The position numbers and the translations under genes are program-made. From assembly GCA_037447655.1 (NCBI GenBank), contig JBBHKE010002693.1, positions 64,001 to 128,000 on the forward strand: DNA of 64,000 nucleotides, read 5' to 3'. Below, piece by piece: positions 10,413 through 20,695 of this stretch (the first letter of the stretch is position 1; each line of letters starts with the position of its first letter). The notes under the pieces were generated by a model. It was not told where the DNA came from, searched no databases, and saw only the letters and a list, made by a program, of their open reading frames with translations. The DNA comes from Zygnema cylindricum. Its lineage: Eukaryota > Streptophyta > Zygnematophyceae > Zygnematales > Zygnemataceae.

Positions 10413-10484
10413 GAGCTGGTGGCACAGTGGTAGTGCGTTCGCAGCTGAAGTGAAAGGTCCCAGGTTCGAACCCTGGCCGGCTCA
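10413..10484 (+). tRNA. tRNA-like cloverleaf in TRIM 3' LTR
   Basis: All stems form. The acceptor GAGCTGG pairs with CCGGCTC (one G-T), D stem GCAC/GTGC, anticodon stem TTCGC/GTGAA (one G-T), a 5-base variable loop, T stem CCAGG/CCTGG with loop TTCGAAC, and discriminator A. The loop AGCTGAA would place CTG as anticodon but has G instead of U33. No encoded CCA or Pol III T-run directly follows. Confidence 0.6.
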
Positions 10485-10536
10485 ATTTTCCCAAGTGTGG
10501 GACATTCCGAATCCCGGATTTCTAGGAAATTTAACA

Positions 10537-11107
10537 GCCTTAATATGGCAAACCTCTCCTTACCGGGTGCCCTCTCTAAGAAATTGGCACCGAAATTCAC
10601 GGGCCCATTCACAGTTCTGTCACGTGTGGGTGAGGTGGCGTATAAGTTGGATATTCTGAAGGAGTGGCATATCCACAATGTCTTCCATGTTATCCTTCTT
10701 AAACCATTTTGCAACCCTGATTCGATGTTTCCTAATCGATAGCGGAATACTCCTTTACCACCCGTTCGGGGTACCTCGGACGAGTATGAGGCGGAAGAGA
10801 TCCTTCAGTCACACTGCTTTTGGAATTCCAACTCTATCCAATATCTGGTGCATTGGAAGAGCTACGGAGCTGAGGACGACTCTTGGGTGGAAGAGGAAAA
10901 TGTGCATGCCCCTAAGTTGTTGCGCCAGTTTCAGAAGAGTGAGGACACTCGGCTTCACCGGAGGGGCAAGCGCAGCGGCCGCGGTAAAGGAGAGAATCGC
11001 AGTGTCGCAACCATCGCAATTTTATTTAGGATGCGGCGAAGAAACGCAACGAGGATTTTACCGCACCGTAGCGTTATAGCGGCGCAGCCACCGCAGCGCA
11101 ACATGGT
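10537..11107 (+). pseudogene. Ty3/gypsy integrase end and chromodomain (G1, second copy, part 2)
   Basis: The integrase C-terminus resumes after the TRIM and runs into a second chromodomain (DEYEAEEILQSH, VHWKSYGAEDDSWVEEE), then a basic tail rich in R/G/K. A TAG falls near 10740. Against window positions 252-640 I count about 27 differences in 390 bases, mostly transitions. Homology with the first copy ends at about 11107, where an unrelated copia fragment begins. Confidence 0.85.
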
Positions 11108-11328
11108 TAGAATTGTACCACTCCCATGGACTTCAAAAAAGTAAATGATGGGAGTGTAGAAGGAGGAGTGATGATCTTAGATGATCAGATGAGTCCAGAG
11201 GAGAGAGAGTTTATGAAGTTTATCCTTTCTAAACAAGTAGTAAGAAGTTTGATCTATTTTATGAATTGTAACAGGTCGGACATAGCCGCAGCGGTTCGAG
11301 TACTTTGTAGGAGTCTTAATGATCCTAG
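11108..11328 (+). pseudogene. Copia RT C-terminal fragment
   Basis: The frame reads from the RT thumb region (VMILDDQMSPEEREFMKF) to the block SLIYFMNCNRSDIAAAV. It most resembles type B copia at 49250-49450. Its 5' side is cut at the join with gypsy G1 and its 3' side by the solo LTR at 11329; the same gene resumes at 12494. Confidence 0.8.
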
Positions 11329-12493
11329 TGTTGAAATGTATGTATTTTCTAGATCTGGAAAAAGGAAATCAATAAGAGGAAGTCTGCAAAGGCAGCTTGC
11401 CTATCGCTCCACTCTCCAAACCCCTACACTTGTCGCAGTCATTGAAGGTTGGAGAGGAAGACAGAGCCATGGCTGCCCATGCTGGCCTTAGAGAGAGACA
11501 AGTTGTACTATTTGGTAGGTTTACCAAAAGGATCATTAACGGATCCAGGATTTGATCGTGGTACCTACCGTCGGTCAAGAATCCGATAGCCGGTAGCTTT
11601 ATCCTGTAGACTACGATCACTGTTAGAGAACATGGGGTACGATAGTTATATAAATCTGAACACGCAGTATCTTACATTTAACTGCTTACAAAACGAGCTA
11701 TACACGGAAACGCATTAGATCACACAAATTCTAGACCGCACAGAATTAACGAAATGATATTTTATTTAGATGGCCAAAGTTAAATGTCGGTCTTCATCGA
11801 ACAACCGTGGTGTGACCTAGGATTCCTAAGTGGACGATTTGGCGTTTTCCAGCACCGCCACTCCAAATGACACGTGGCAAGATCCGGGAGGATCGCCGGA
11901 TTTGCGGAATGCAAGATAATAATTATGGATGTGACAAATGTCACATTATGGCGATGTCATACATTGACCAAACAGAAAGTACGACAATACTTGTAATTTC
12001 TTGTACAATACAGTCTTACGATTAGACTCAACCTCAATACTAGGAAGCTTAAAGAGGGGTTTTAGGACTTAGAAGAATTTTGGTAGGTAGTCGCCTCTCT
12101 CCCAGAGAGCATCTGTATAAATAGGCAAACTTTTCCATTTAATTAAAACTCACTCAGTGGACCATTTTCAGTGATTTTTTGTGCAGCGCACTCAAGGGAG
12201 TCCATGCTACACAGGAGTGTAGTCACTCATAGTGTTTGCCTGCCAAGGTGGCTGCATTTCTAAGGGAAAGTCAATATGGGGAATGTTATCCAAAAGTCAT
12301 ATTCTAACTTTGCATTCTGTAGTGGAACTGAGCACACAGAAAAGTCTTATTTCACACGGTTGTAGCTATTATGGGGTTATGAATGTCAAAGGGTCAATCA
12401 TTTGGGTTTAAAATCAGCTTGAAGTCGGCACTATCTAGATAAGCTTTTTGTGAGTTGCCTACTTTGAGGACCAATGGAGGTCTCAGAATTTCA
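11329..12493 (+). mobile_element. Solo copia LTR
   Basis: This 1165-bp LTR starts TGTTGAAATGTATG, ends GAATTTCA and is flanked by CCTAG (left) and CCTAC (right), a 5-bp duplication with one mismatch. It holds a TATA box (TATAAATA, 12116-12123). It splits a copia RT/RNase H gene. Confidence 0.87.
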
Positions 12494-13063
12494 CCTACGA
12501 AGAGAGATTGGGAGGCAGCCAAGAGAGTCATGAGATATTTGGTGGGAACAAGCGAGTTTTGGTTGCATTTGGGAGGGGAGCTCAGTAACATCACTACTTC
12601 GAGTGATGCCAGTTATGGGGATGCAACTATGAAAAGATACACTTATGGTTATGTGTTTTATGAGGGGGAAGGTGTTTGGTGTTGGAGCAGTAAGCAAAAA
12701 AAGGTGGTTGTTGTGTCTACTATGGAGAGTGAGTACATGGCCTTTTGACCTGCTGTGAAAGAGTTGATGTGGGTCAAGTCCTAGTTGCAAGAACAGGGGT
12801 ATATGAAGAAGGGGGTGCATGAAGTGTTTTGTGATAATCAAGCTGCCATTGCAATTGAAGCTAATCCAAAACATCATTTCAAAGCTAAGCATATGGACAT
12901 AAGGTTGAGTTTTGTGAAAGAAAAAGTTGAGAATAAGATTGTGAATCTTCTATATAAAGCATATGAGGAAATGGTGGTTGATATGATGACTAAACCAGTG
13001 CCTTCTCCAAAGTTCAAATATTATAGAGAAAAGTGTAGACTAAAGTTAGAGTTAGGCTAGAAA
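12494..13063 (+). pseudogene. Copia RNase H, C-terminal part
   Basis: This continues the fragment at 11108-11328. It shows KRDWEAAKRVMRYLVGTSEF, SDASYGD (as DASYGD), KKVVVVSTMESEYMA and the C-terminal block HHFKAKHMDIRLSFVKEKVE, ending at TAG with the polypurine tract AATAAGGGGAG just before the 3' LTR. A TGA at about 12747 and a TAG at about 12782 interrupt it. RNase H removes the RNA strand during copying. Confidence 0.82.
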
Positions 13064-13073
13064 ATAAGGGGAG

Positions 13074-13769
13074 TGTTGAAATTATTAGATTTTTATGGTA
13101 TTTTCTAGGTCTAAATAGTTCAGTACAAGTAGGAAAAAAAAAGGCAAACAGCCTATCTCCACCTCCTCTCTCTACACACCTTACTTGATGTAGTCACAGA
13201 GGGATAAAGAGGGTGGTTGAGCCATGGTTGTCCTAGCTCAACATGCAGGACTAGAGAGTGACTTATGTCACTCTCAACAAAAGTTTGAGTCCGGCAAGAC
13301 TTGAACCTCTGACCGGCAGAGCGCGGCGTAGCCATTAGCTCTATCCAGTCTGTCGTGAAGTCTGTTAATATACATTGGGTTTGATAAATATTTAAACAGT
13401 GTTAAGACCATGAATTCGATTAATAGAATGACGAACGAAAAGACATAAAACTAAGTATTATATAGTGTGAACTTTATCTCGCACGAAACAAATGAATCCG
13501 ACATTTGTTTCAACGGCCGACATTTAATCTCAGATTTAATCCCACGGCGTATATGGATCGCGTAATGGTCACTTTGGCGTTTATGGATGTGGCATGACGT
13601 GGCCCCACGTAGAGGGATAACATTTGGTCGCAAGAATTTCGGGTAACATAATGACGAGTTAAAAGTGGACACGCGTCCACTCAATCGCCTTGTCGTACAC
13701 AAGCTGTACAGAAAGTACATCGGTCGTAGTACCTTTCTGTACCCTTGAGTTATTTGATTGGTTCATACA
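13074..13769 (+). mobile_element. 3' LTR (truncated) of the preceding copia
   Basis: It starts TGTTGAAATTATTAG right after the polypurine tract and matches the type B LTR at 44667 through about two thirds of its length. It is cut at 13769 by the start of a - strand element. Confidence 0.82.
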
Positions 13770-14832
13770 TGAAACTCTTAGACCACCATAAGTCCTCAAA
13801 ATGGACAGCTTCTAAGGAGCCTCTAGGATAACCCTGACCCCTTTGTGTTTCAGCAAGAACAATTGCCTCTCTGGCAGACAAAAACTCTGACCACCTTCAC
13901 GCTTGTGAAGGCAAGACTCCCCTGAGTCAATAGCAAAAAGAATCTCTGAATTTGCTCTCGTAAACAGTAAGTTATGGAGGGTCAAAGTTGACCTTTTGTA
14001 CAGAAGCTACGTGGGAGAGAGGGTCCTATCTACTATTTTTTCTCATTCCTATCTCTCTCAAAGACTCTTTCTACTAATGTACGGAGCCAATCAGATTACA
14101 GTTTTGTACACAAAAGTACAGCTGCCGGTGTACTTTATGTACGGACATTGTACGACATGCCCTAAATGTTGACACGTGGTATATAAGGATTTGCTCCATT
14201 AATCCTCGGAGATTCCGCAATCCAATGTTATTTTACCACGTGTCATCCGATGTGGCGATGACCAAAAACCGTCAAAATCCTTTTCCGCGATCTCGGCATT
14301 CATTTCGGCCGTCCGATTAAATGCACATTTAATCGTAGCCGTAATAAATTCCTGCACGGTATTCGTTTCGCTATTGAAACAAATGCGCGGTACATGTTTC
14401 TTGTCCGTACCTTGATTCTTACTTTTACATTCCTGGATTTACGAATCCCGTAAACAGTTTCAGTTAAATGAATTATCCTACGTGGTAATGTTTAACTAAA
14501 TATCAAACCTAATAGTATGTATCTCTAGTTCTAAACTTAACAGATAAGGATACCGGTTACCGGCCTACCGTCAAGCAGGTACGAGAAACAAATCTTGGAT
14601 GCAACATATATCCTTTTAGTAAATAAACCCCTAACGGTAAATAAACTAATATATTTCCCGTAAACCTCTGGAAAGCCTAGGTAACCATGGCTCTAGCTTC
14701 CTCTCCAATTTCTCAGTGACTTCGACAAGTTTGAGAGTGGGAGAGAGAAGTTAGAGATAGACTTTCTCGGTATCTTTCTATATTTCTATTTAGACCTAGA
14801 AAATACTTAAAAACGGACCATTAATTTCTACA
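13770..14832 (-). mobile_element. 3' LTR of a minus-strand copia element
   Basis: On the - strand it starts TGTAGAAATTAATGG (right edge 14832) and ends ...GTTTCA (left edge 13770). It is followed on the right by the reverse of the polypurine tract and by RNase H coding sequence, so it is the downstream LTR of the element ending at 16084. Confidence 0.85.
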
Positions 14833-14881
14833 CTCCCCTTATTTTCTAGTCAATCTTTTATTTCAGACCACACTTCTCCCA

Positions 14882-16084
14882 TCAGAAAATTAGCTTGGGG
14901 GAAAGCACAGGTTTGGTCATCATATCTACTACCATTTCACTATGTGGTCGGTACTCTAAACTGATTATTTTGTTTTCTACTTTCTCTCTGACAAAGCTGA
15001 GTCTAATGTCCATTTGTTTGGCTTTAAAATGATTTTTAGGATTGGCAGAAATAGCGATTGCTGCCTGATTATCACAAAAAAAATTATGCACACCACTCTT
15101 AAGGTGACCAAGCTCACCAAGCAAAGACTTGACCAACATCAATTTTTTTCGAGCAGAGTAAGAGGCCATATACTCAGCCTCCATGGTGGACTAAGCAATA
15201 ACTTTTTGTTTTTTGCTACTCCAACAGCAAGCCCCATCACCCACATATAATACATATCCAGAAGTACATCTCCTCATCGCAACATCACCATAAGTGGCAT
15301 CACTCCAAATAGTGAAGTCAGTGTTCTCCCCACCCAAATGCAACCATAGATCCCTAGTTCCTATCAAATATCTAAGGACACTCTTACCTGCCTTTCAATC
15401 CCTCTTAGTGGGAGCATTTAGACTTCTTCTCAGCACTCCTACAGCTGCAGCTAAATCCGGCCGAGTACAATTCATAAATAGATTAGACTTCCCACTACTT
15501 GCCTGTAACGAATAGTTTGCATGAACTTCTCTTCATCAGAAGATAATTCCTCGTCTAAGACTATGAGTCCTTCTTCCTCACTCCCCTCACTTCCCTTCTT
15601 CAACTCCATTGGAGTTGTACAACTATTAGCTTTATCCATCTGAAATTTTTCAAGCATGTTCCCTATTGCTTCTTTTTGAGTCAATTCTATAATCTTTGTT
15701 TTTTCGGTCTATTTCTACTTGAATTCCCAAAATATATTTTGCTTCCCCCATATCCTTCAGTTCAAATCTCCCCTTAAGATTGGTTTTCAGTTTATTAATT
15801 TTTTTCATTGATTTACTTAAAACAAGCAAAATCATCAACATAAATTGCAATAAATATAAAACCTTCCTCATCTTCAAAAACATAGATTGAGTGATCTGAG
15901 CTGATCTAGATATATCCCAGACCGGTAAGAAACTTATCAAACTTCTTATTCCACTGTCGAGGCGCCAATTTCAAACCATAAAGAGATTTAATCAACCGGC
16001 ATGCTTTACTCTCCTCTCCTTCCTCCACAATTCCTTCCGGTAGTCGCATGAAGATCTCCTCTTCCAATTCTCCATGCAAGAAGG
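14882..16084 (-). pseudogene. Minus-strand copia RT and RNase H fragment
   Basis: Reading leftwards from 16084: the RT block FLHGELEEEIFMRLPEGI, IKSLYGLKLAPRQWNKKFD, the region of the YVDD active site (frameshifted near 15840), AKYILGIQVEIDRK, VVGSLIYL, then RNase H with MEAEYMASYSARKKLM and HFKAKQMDIRLSFVREKVE. Stops and several frameshifts break it. The upstream half of the gene was replaced by insertion of another copia LTR at 16085. Confidence 0.82.
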
Positions 16085-17141
16085 TGTAGAAATTCATGGA
16101 ACATTTTAAGTATTTTCTAGGTCTAAATAGAAATATAGATAGAAGCCGAGGCAGCCTACCTCTAACTTCTTTCTCCAACTCTCACACTTGTCGCAGTCAC
16201 TGAGAAGTTGGAGAGGGAGCTAGAGCCATGGCTACCTAGGCTATCCAGAGGTTTACCGGAAATATATATTAGTTAGGAGATTTATTTACTAAAAGGTATG
16301 TGCAGGCCAAAGGATTTGATCCTGGTACCTACCGGCCGGCAAACAGCCGTTGGTCAATAGCCTTAGTCGTTAAGTCTACACATAGTGTTACGTATTATAG
16401 AGTTTGATAATTAATTAAACATTAATAGGTATGATAGTTCATTTAACTCGAACAGTTTTATGAGAGACATAGATACAGTAATGTAAAATTACGGATTACG
16501 GTACGGAAAAGAATCCATTACCGCGCATTTATTTCTTTAATGAAACGATTATCGCGCATGTATTTATTACGGCTATGATTAAATGTGAATTTAATCGGAC
16601 GGCCAGAATTAACGCCGAGATCGCGGAAGAGGATTTCGGTGGTTTGTGGTCATCGCCACATCGGATGACACATGGCGGAATGACATTAGATCGCGGCATC
16701 TCCGAGGATTAAGGGAGCGAATCCGGACATACCACGTCTCGACATTTAGGCCATGTTATATAGTGTCCGTACAAAAAGTACACCGGCAACTGTACTTTTG
16801 TGTACGGAACTGAAATCAGATTGGTTCCGTATATCAATAGATAGAGTCTATGAGAGAGATAGGACTTAGAAAAATTAGGAGATAGGACCCTCTCTCCCAG
16901 AAAGCTTCTGTACCAAAGGTCAACTTTGACCCTCCATAACTTATTGCTCAGGGGAGCAAATTCAGAGATTCTTTTTGCTATCTACAGAGCGGAGTCTTCC
17001 CTTCACAGGGATGAATTTGGTCAGAGTTATTCTCTGTCAGGGTGGCAGCTATTTTTGCTGAAACACAAAGGGGTCAAGGTTATCCTAGAGGTTTCTTGGA
17101 AGTTGTCCACTCTGAGGACTTATGGAGGTCTCAAAGTTTCA
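16085..17141 (+). mobile_element. 5' LTR of a type A copia element
   Basis: This 1057-bp LTR starts TGTAGAAATTCATGG and ends CAAAGTTTCA, with the half-tRNA primer-binding site directly after it. It is inserted into the minus-strand copia RT gene. Confidence 0.88.
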
Positions 17142-17852
17142 GGTTATGGGCCCACCATCTAGGGTACCAATCTTTAATGGAACTGGCTTCATATACTGGG
17201 AAAGTATGATTATAGGAGCTCTATGCGAAAAAAGGTTTTGGGGGATAGTGAGTGGACGGTTAGGGCGTCCATCAAGTCTTGGAATTCCTCCACGGTTTGG
17301 AGGAACGGATTCACCAAGAAAAAAGGATCCACCTTCAACGGAGGAAACAAAAAAGGAGAGGTGGTGGACAAAGGAAAGGAGAAGGAGGCGACCACACCAA
17401 TAGTAACTAGTTCGGCATTCATGTCACCTATTCACAGGAACGAGGAGAATGATACTGAAACCAGGGACTTCAACATTATGGCGGCAAAGCACTTCATCCT
17501 ACGCCATCTCACTCAAGGACTTACATGTCCTCATTTGGAGGTAGAAAGGGCATCCGATCTTTGGATGGCTCTCATAGAGATGTACCGAAGTGGTACGATT
17601 AAGCAACAACAGTTGGCTGATCAAAAAGTTAAGGAGAATGTATACAAAGGGGGGAAGATGTTCGATTTTTGCAATGAGCTTGCTACACTCTTCATGGAGG
17701 TAGAGAGTGCGGGAAAAGATTTTAGTGAAAAAGAAAAGGTTAACTGTCTACTGATAAAGTTACACGATGAGTTCGAGAACATAGTCAACCGTGTGCAGGA
17801 CTTGCCGGACTTAAGGTGGATATGGAACTCAGTGGTAGGGATGATTCTCGTT
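17122..17852 (+). pseudogene. Type A copia gag N-terminal region
   Basis: The gag starts with an ATG 20 bases inside the LTR (reading MEVSKFQVMGPPSRVP) and passes through the primer-binding site. After the block FIYWESMIIGALCEKRFWGIV a frameshift near 17300 shifts into the frame carrying the UBN2/gag core: MAAKHFILRHLTQGL, WMALIEMYRSGTIKQQQLA and YKGGKMFDFCNELATLFME. The gene is cut at 17853 by a minus-strand LTR before the zinc knuckle. Confidence 0.85.
17142..17157 (+). other. Half-tRNA primer-binding site
   Basis: GGTTATGGGCCCACCA directly follows the LTR end TTTCA. It is the exact complement of 16 bases of the plant initiator tRNA-Met anticodon arm, ending at tRNA position 39. Confidence 0.82.
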
Positions 17853-18906
17853 TGAAACTCAAAGACCTCCATAAGTCCTCAGAGTGGACAGCTTCCAAGA
17901 AGCCTCTAGGATAACCTTGACCCCTTTGTGTTTCAGCAAAAATAACTGCCACCCTGGCAGACAAAAACTCTAACCAACTTCACCTGTGTGAAGACAAGAC
18001 TTCCTAGAGTCGATAGCAAAAAGAATCTTTGAATTTGCTCCCCGAGCAGTGAGTTATGGAGGGTCAAAGTTGACCATTTGTATAGAAGCTCTCTGGGAGA
18101 GAGGGTCCTATCTTCTAATTTTTCTAAGTCCTATCTCTCTCACAAACTCTATCTACTGATGTAGAGAACCAATCAGAATACAGTTTCGTACGCAAAAGTA
18201 CAGCAGCTGGTGTACTTTATGTACGGACATTGTACGACATGGCCTAAATGTCGACACATGTCATATCCGGATTCGGTGCTATAATCTCTGGAGATTCCAC
18301 GATCCAATGTAATTGCGCCACGCGTCATCCGATGTGGCGATGGCCACAAACCGCCGAAATCTTCTTCCGCGATCTCGGCGCTAATTCCGGCCGTCCGATT
18401 AGAATCAAATTTAATCGTAGCCGTAATAAATACATGCGTGGTATTCGATTCACTTAAGAAATAAATGCGGGGTATTGATTTCTTGCTCGTACCGTATTCC
18501 GTACTTATACATTACCAAATCTATGTATACCGTAAACAATTACAGTTAAATGATTTATCATACGTTTACGTGTTTAAATAAATATCAAATTATATAATAC
18601 GTGGTGTTATTCCTAGATTTAACGCCTAAGGCTACTGGCTACTTCTAGTTTGCCGGCCGGTAGGTACAAGGATCAATTCCTGTCGCCGGCACATTCCTTT
18701 TAAACAAATAAACCCTAACTAATATATATCTCCCGTAAACCTCTGATATCCTAGGTAGCCATGGCTCTAGCTCCCTCTCCAATTTCTCAATGACTGCGAC
18801 AAGTTTGAGAGTTTGGAGAGAGAAGTTAGAGGTAGACTGCCTCGGCTTCTTTCTATATTTCTATTTAGACCTAGAAAATACTAAAAATGTACCATTAATT
18901 TCTACA
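17853..18906 (-). mobile_element. 3' LTR of a minus-strand copia element cut by the assembly gap
   Basis: Its left edge TGAAACTCAAAG and right edge ...AATTTCTACA are the reverse of the type A LTR ends; length is 1054 bp. It interrupts the gag at 17122-17852, and RNase H coding sequence follows on the right. Confidence 0.87.
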
Positions 18907-19118
18907 CTCCCCTTATTTTCTAGTCAATCTTTAATTTCAGACCGCACTTCTCCCTGCAGAAAATTAGCTTAGGGGAAGGCACAGGTTTGGTCATCATATC
19001 TGCTACCATCTCACTATCTGGTCTGTACTCTAAACTGATTATTTTGTTTTCTACTTTCTCTCTAACAAAGCTGAGTCTGATGTCCATGTGTTTCGCTTTA
19101 AAATGATGTTTAGGATTG
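18907..19118 (-). pseudogene. Copia RNase H C-terminal fragment next to the gap
   Basis: On the - strand this reads the conserved RNase H tail around KHMDIRLSFV and EYRPDSEMVADMMTKPVP, matching 60690-60860 closely. It stops at the run of N, so the rest of the element is lost in the assembly. Confidence 0.8.
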
Positions 19119-19128
19119 NNNNNNNNNN
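19119..19128. other. Assembly gap (10 N)
   Basis: Ten N characters mark a scaffold join of unknown true length. Sequence character changes completely across it, from copia to AT-rich non-coding. Confidence 0.98.
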
Positions 19129-19613
19129 AAAAACCAAAAACCCGGAGACTAGTATTTCATGTGATGTGGCGCTTAGCATTAATCTCATTTAATGAGATTA
19201 AGCCAGCGAGCTTTAAAGCTGAGATACTGTAGTTTATCTCATTTACTAAGATTAAAAAAGTAATAAGATTAAATCCATTCAAATTATTCGCATTGTCTTA
19301 ACATTATATCCAAGCAAAATTTATCACACCTCATGCCTACTGCAAGCTGGCACGTTTTGACATTTATTAAACTTACCTAAATTAGAATAATGAAAAAATT
19401 AGAATCATTTACTCTATTTGATGTCATAGAGTCGAAATTTCGAGCGACCGAATTAGAGTAATTTACTCTAATTACGATTCGCGGTGTAGTGTACTTTATG
19501 ATCAGAGGCCCAAAAACCAAAAAAAAATAAAAACGATTGACACTGTTCACCATAAATCGCTATTAGCGTTAATAACACTTATTCTCCCCCGGTTTTATTT
19601 GTCCTCGAACAGA

Positions 19614-19637
19614 ATATATATATATATATATATATAT
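19614..19637. repeat. TA microsatellite
   Basis: About 12 uninterrupted TA dinucleotides, followed by a second short TA run near 19642-19650. Confidence 0.9.
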
Positions 19638-20050
19638 TCTTTATATATATTTACAATAGTTCACATCATTTTGGACAGCGAAACAAATTATTAACAGTAC
19701 TACAGTCGTCAAACTAATTGTTTCTTCATGCTAATATCGATTCAGGGTGTAGTTTCACGCCCAACTTCAAAAGAAAAACTGAAGGAGTGTGAGAGGCATT
19801 TCTTTCTAGGCTTACAATTCTTAACCTAAAACACCATCAAAGTTTTAAAGCGTTTCAAACCCAAAACCTCAACATCGAAGACCTTATACCCATAATAACC
19901 ATACTAATATATATAAACTTATATAAAAGCCATAATAAACGGCCATAATACCTTTCACGATAAAGATCAAGAAATCACCGAATGGCCCATTGAAACCCTC
20001 GATGATAATATCCTAGAATTAGACTTTTGGAAAATTTTGGGTTTTAGAGG

Positions 20051-20177
20051 TTCTGCCAATAATACAGCGGTAGGATTTTTGACGATTCAGGATTCATAAT
20101 TCTGCCAATAAGACAACGCACCCTAGGATTTTTGACGATCCAGGATTCATAATTCTGCCAATAAGACAACGCACCCT
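20051..20177. repeat. 53-bp tandem repeat (two full units and a partial)
   Basis: Units 20072-20124 and 20125-20177 both run from AGGATTTTTGACGAT to GACAACGCACCCT, with one or two differences. A related partial unit (TTCTGCCAATAA) precedes them at 20051. Confidence 0.85.
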
Positions 20178-20497
20178 GACTTCAGCCCTCGGTACTGGCG
20201 TCCCGGCTTCATGTGTGTGATAAAAGCATGATGTTTGAGAGAGCAAACTCGTATGGTTTCACAGGTAGTAGGGACTTCTATATTGGAATGCATACTTTTT
20301 TCCGGAGCAAGTCTTTTACCAGTTGACTTAAAACGTTTTTGTCTTGACAGCTCATGCTGAGTGCCTCATAAAGTGACGCGCTTTGTCAGAGTGCCCCTTT
20401 GGTTTTGTAAATTGTTTTGTTTTTTTAATTAAAGTAACAGCAAGATCAATGGGATGCAGATTGTTGGCCGTATGTCGTAAAACTAGAGTACGAAATT

Positions 20498-20695
20498 GTC
20501 GTGCATGAAGGCAATCAAGAGCGAACATGCATTATTACCAACGAAGTCATGCGTCAAACGCATATAAAAAAAAAATGATACTGGACGAACATAGACCAAC
20601 AAAAATATATACACAATGAGAAAGTAGGAGTGTAAATATGACAAAAGAAAGAAAAGGAAAGAATACTCCCCTAACGTGGAGTGACCCCTATAATT
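20498..20695 (-). repeat. 200-bp direct repeat, left copy
   Basis: It runs from TGTCGTGCATGAAGGCAA to GTGACCCCTATAATT and recurs at 21834-22034 with about 90% identity. On the - strand the copy starts TGTAAATTATAGGGG, which looks like an LTR start. Confidence 0.75.

Larger units (their letters stand above)
8618..10536 (+). mobile_element. TRIM element with tRNA-like sequence in its LTRs, inserted in gypsy integrase
   Basis: It begins TGTTGGATTGGCACG, ends ...AAATTTAACA and is flanked by GCCTT (8613-8617 and 10537-10541), a perfect 5-bp duplication. The 5' LTR is 8618-8677 plus 10077-10250, split by an inner solo LTR. The internal part is only 57 bp (10251-10307), with primer-binding site and polypurine tract. 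The 3' LTR is 10308-10536 (229 bp). There is no coding capacity, so it must depend on another element's enzymes. Each LTR holds a tRNA-like cloverleaf. A reverse-strand copy lies at 51513-51779. Confidence 0.9.
19129..20497. other. AT-rich non-coding stretch
   Basis: I see no gene here. It contains a perfect inverted repeat at 19180-19200 (TAATCTCATT, one base, AATGAGATTA), a TA microsatellite and a 53-bp tandem duplication. The inverted repeat could be part of a MITE end, but no partner terminal repeat was found. Confidence 0.5.

Noticed and set aside
10413-10484. Functional decoding tRNA gene (anticodon CTG, Gln)
   Set aside because: The anticodon loop lacks U33, the sequence sits inside LTRs and occurs in every LTR copy, and no Pol III terminator directly follows. 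A tRNA-derived LTR module is the better reading.
19180-19200. MITE terminal repeat
   Set aside because: Only one perfect 10-bp palindrome is present; no separated inverted pair or target duplication was found.
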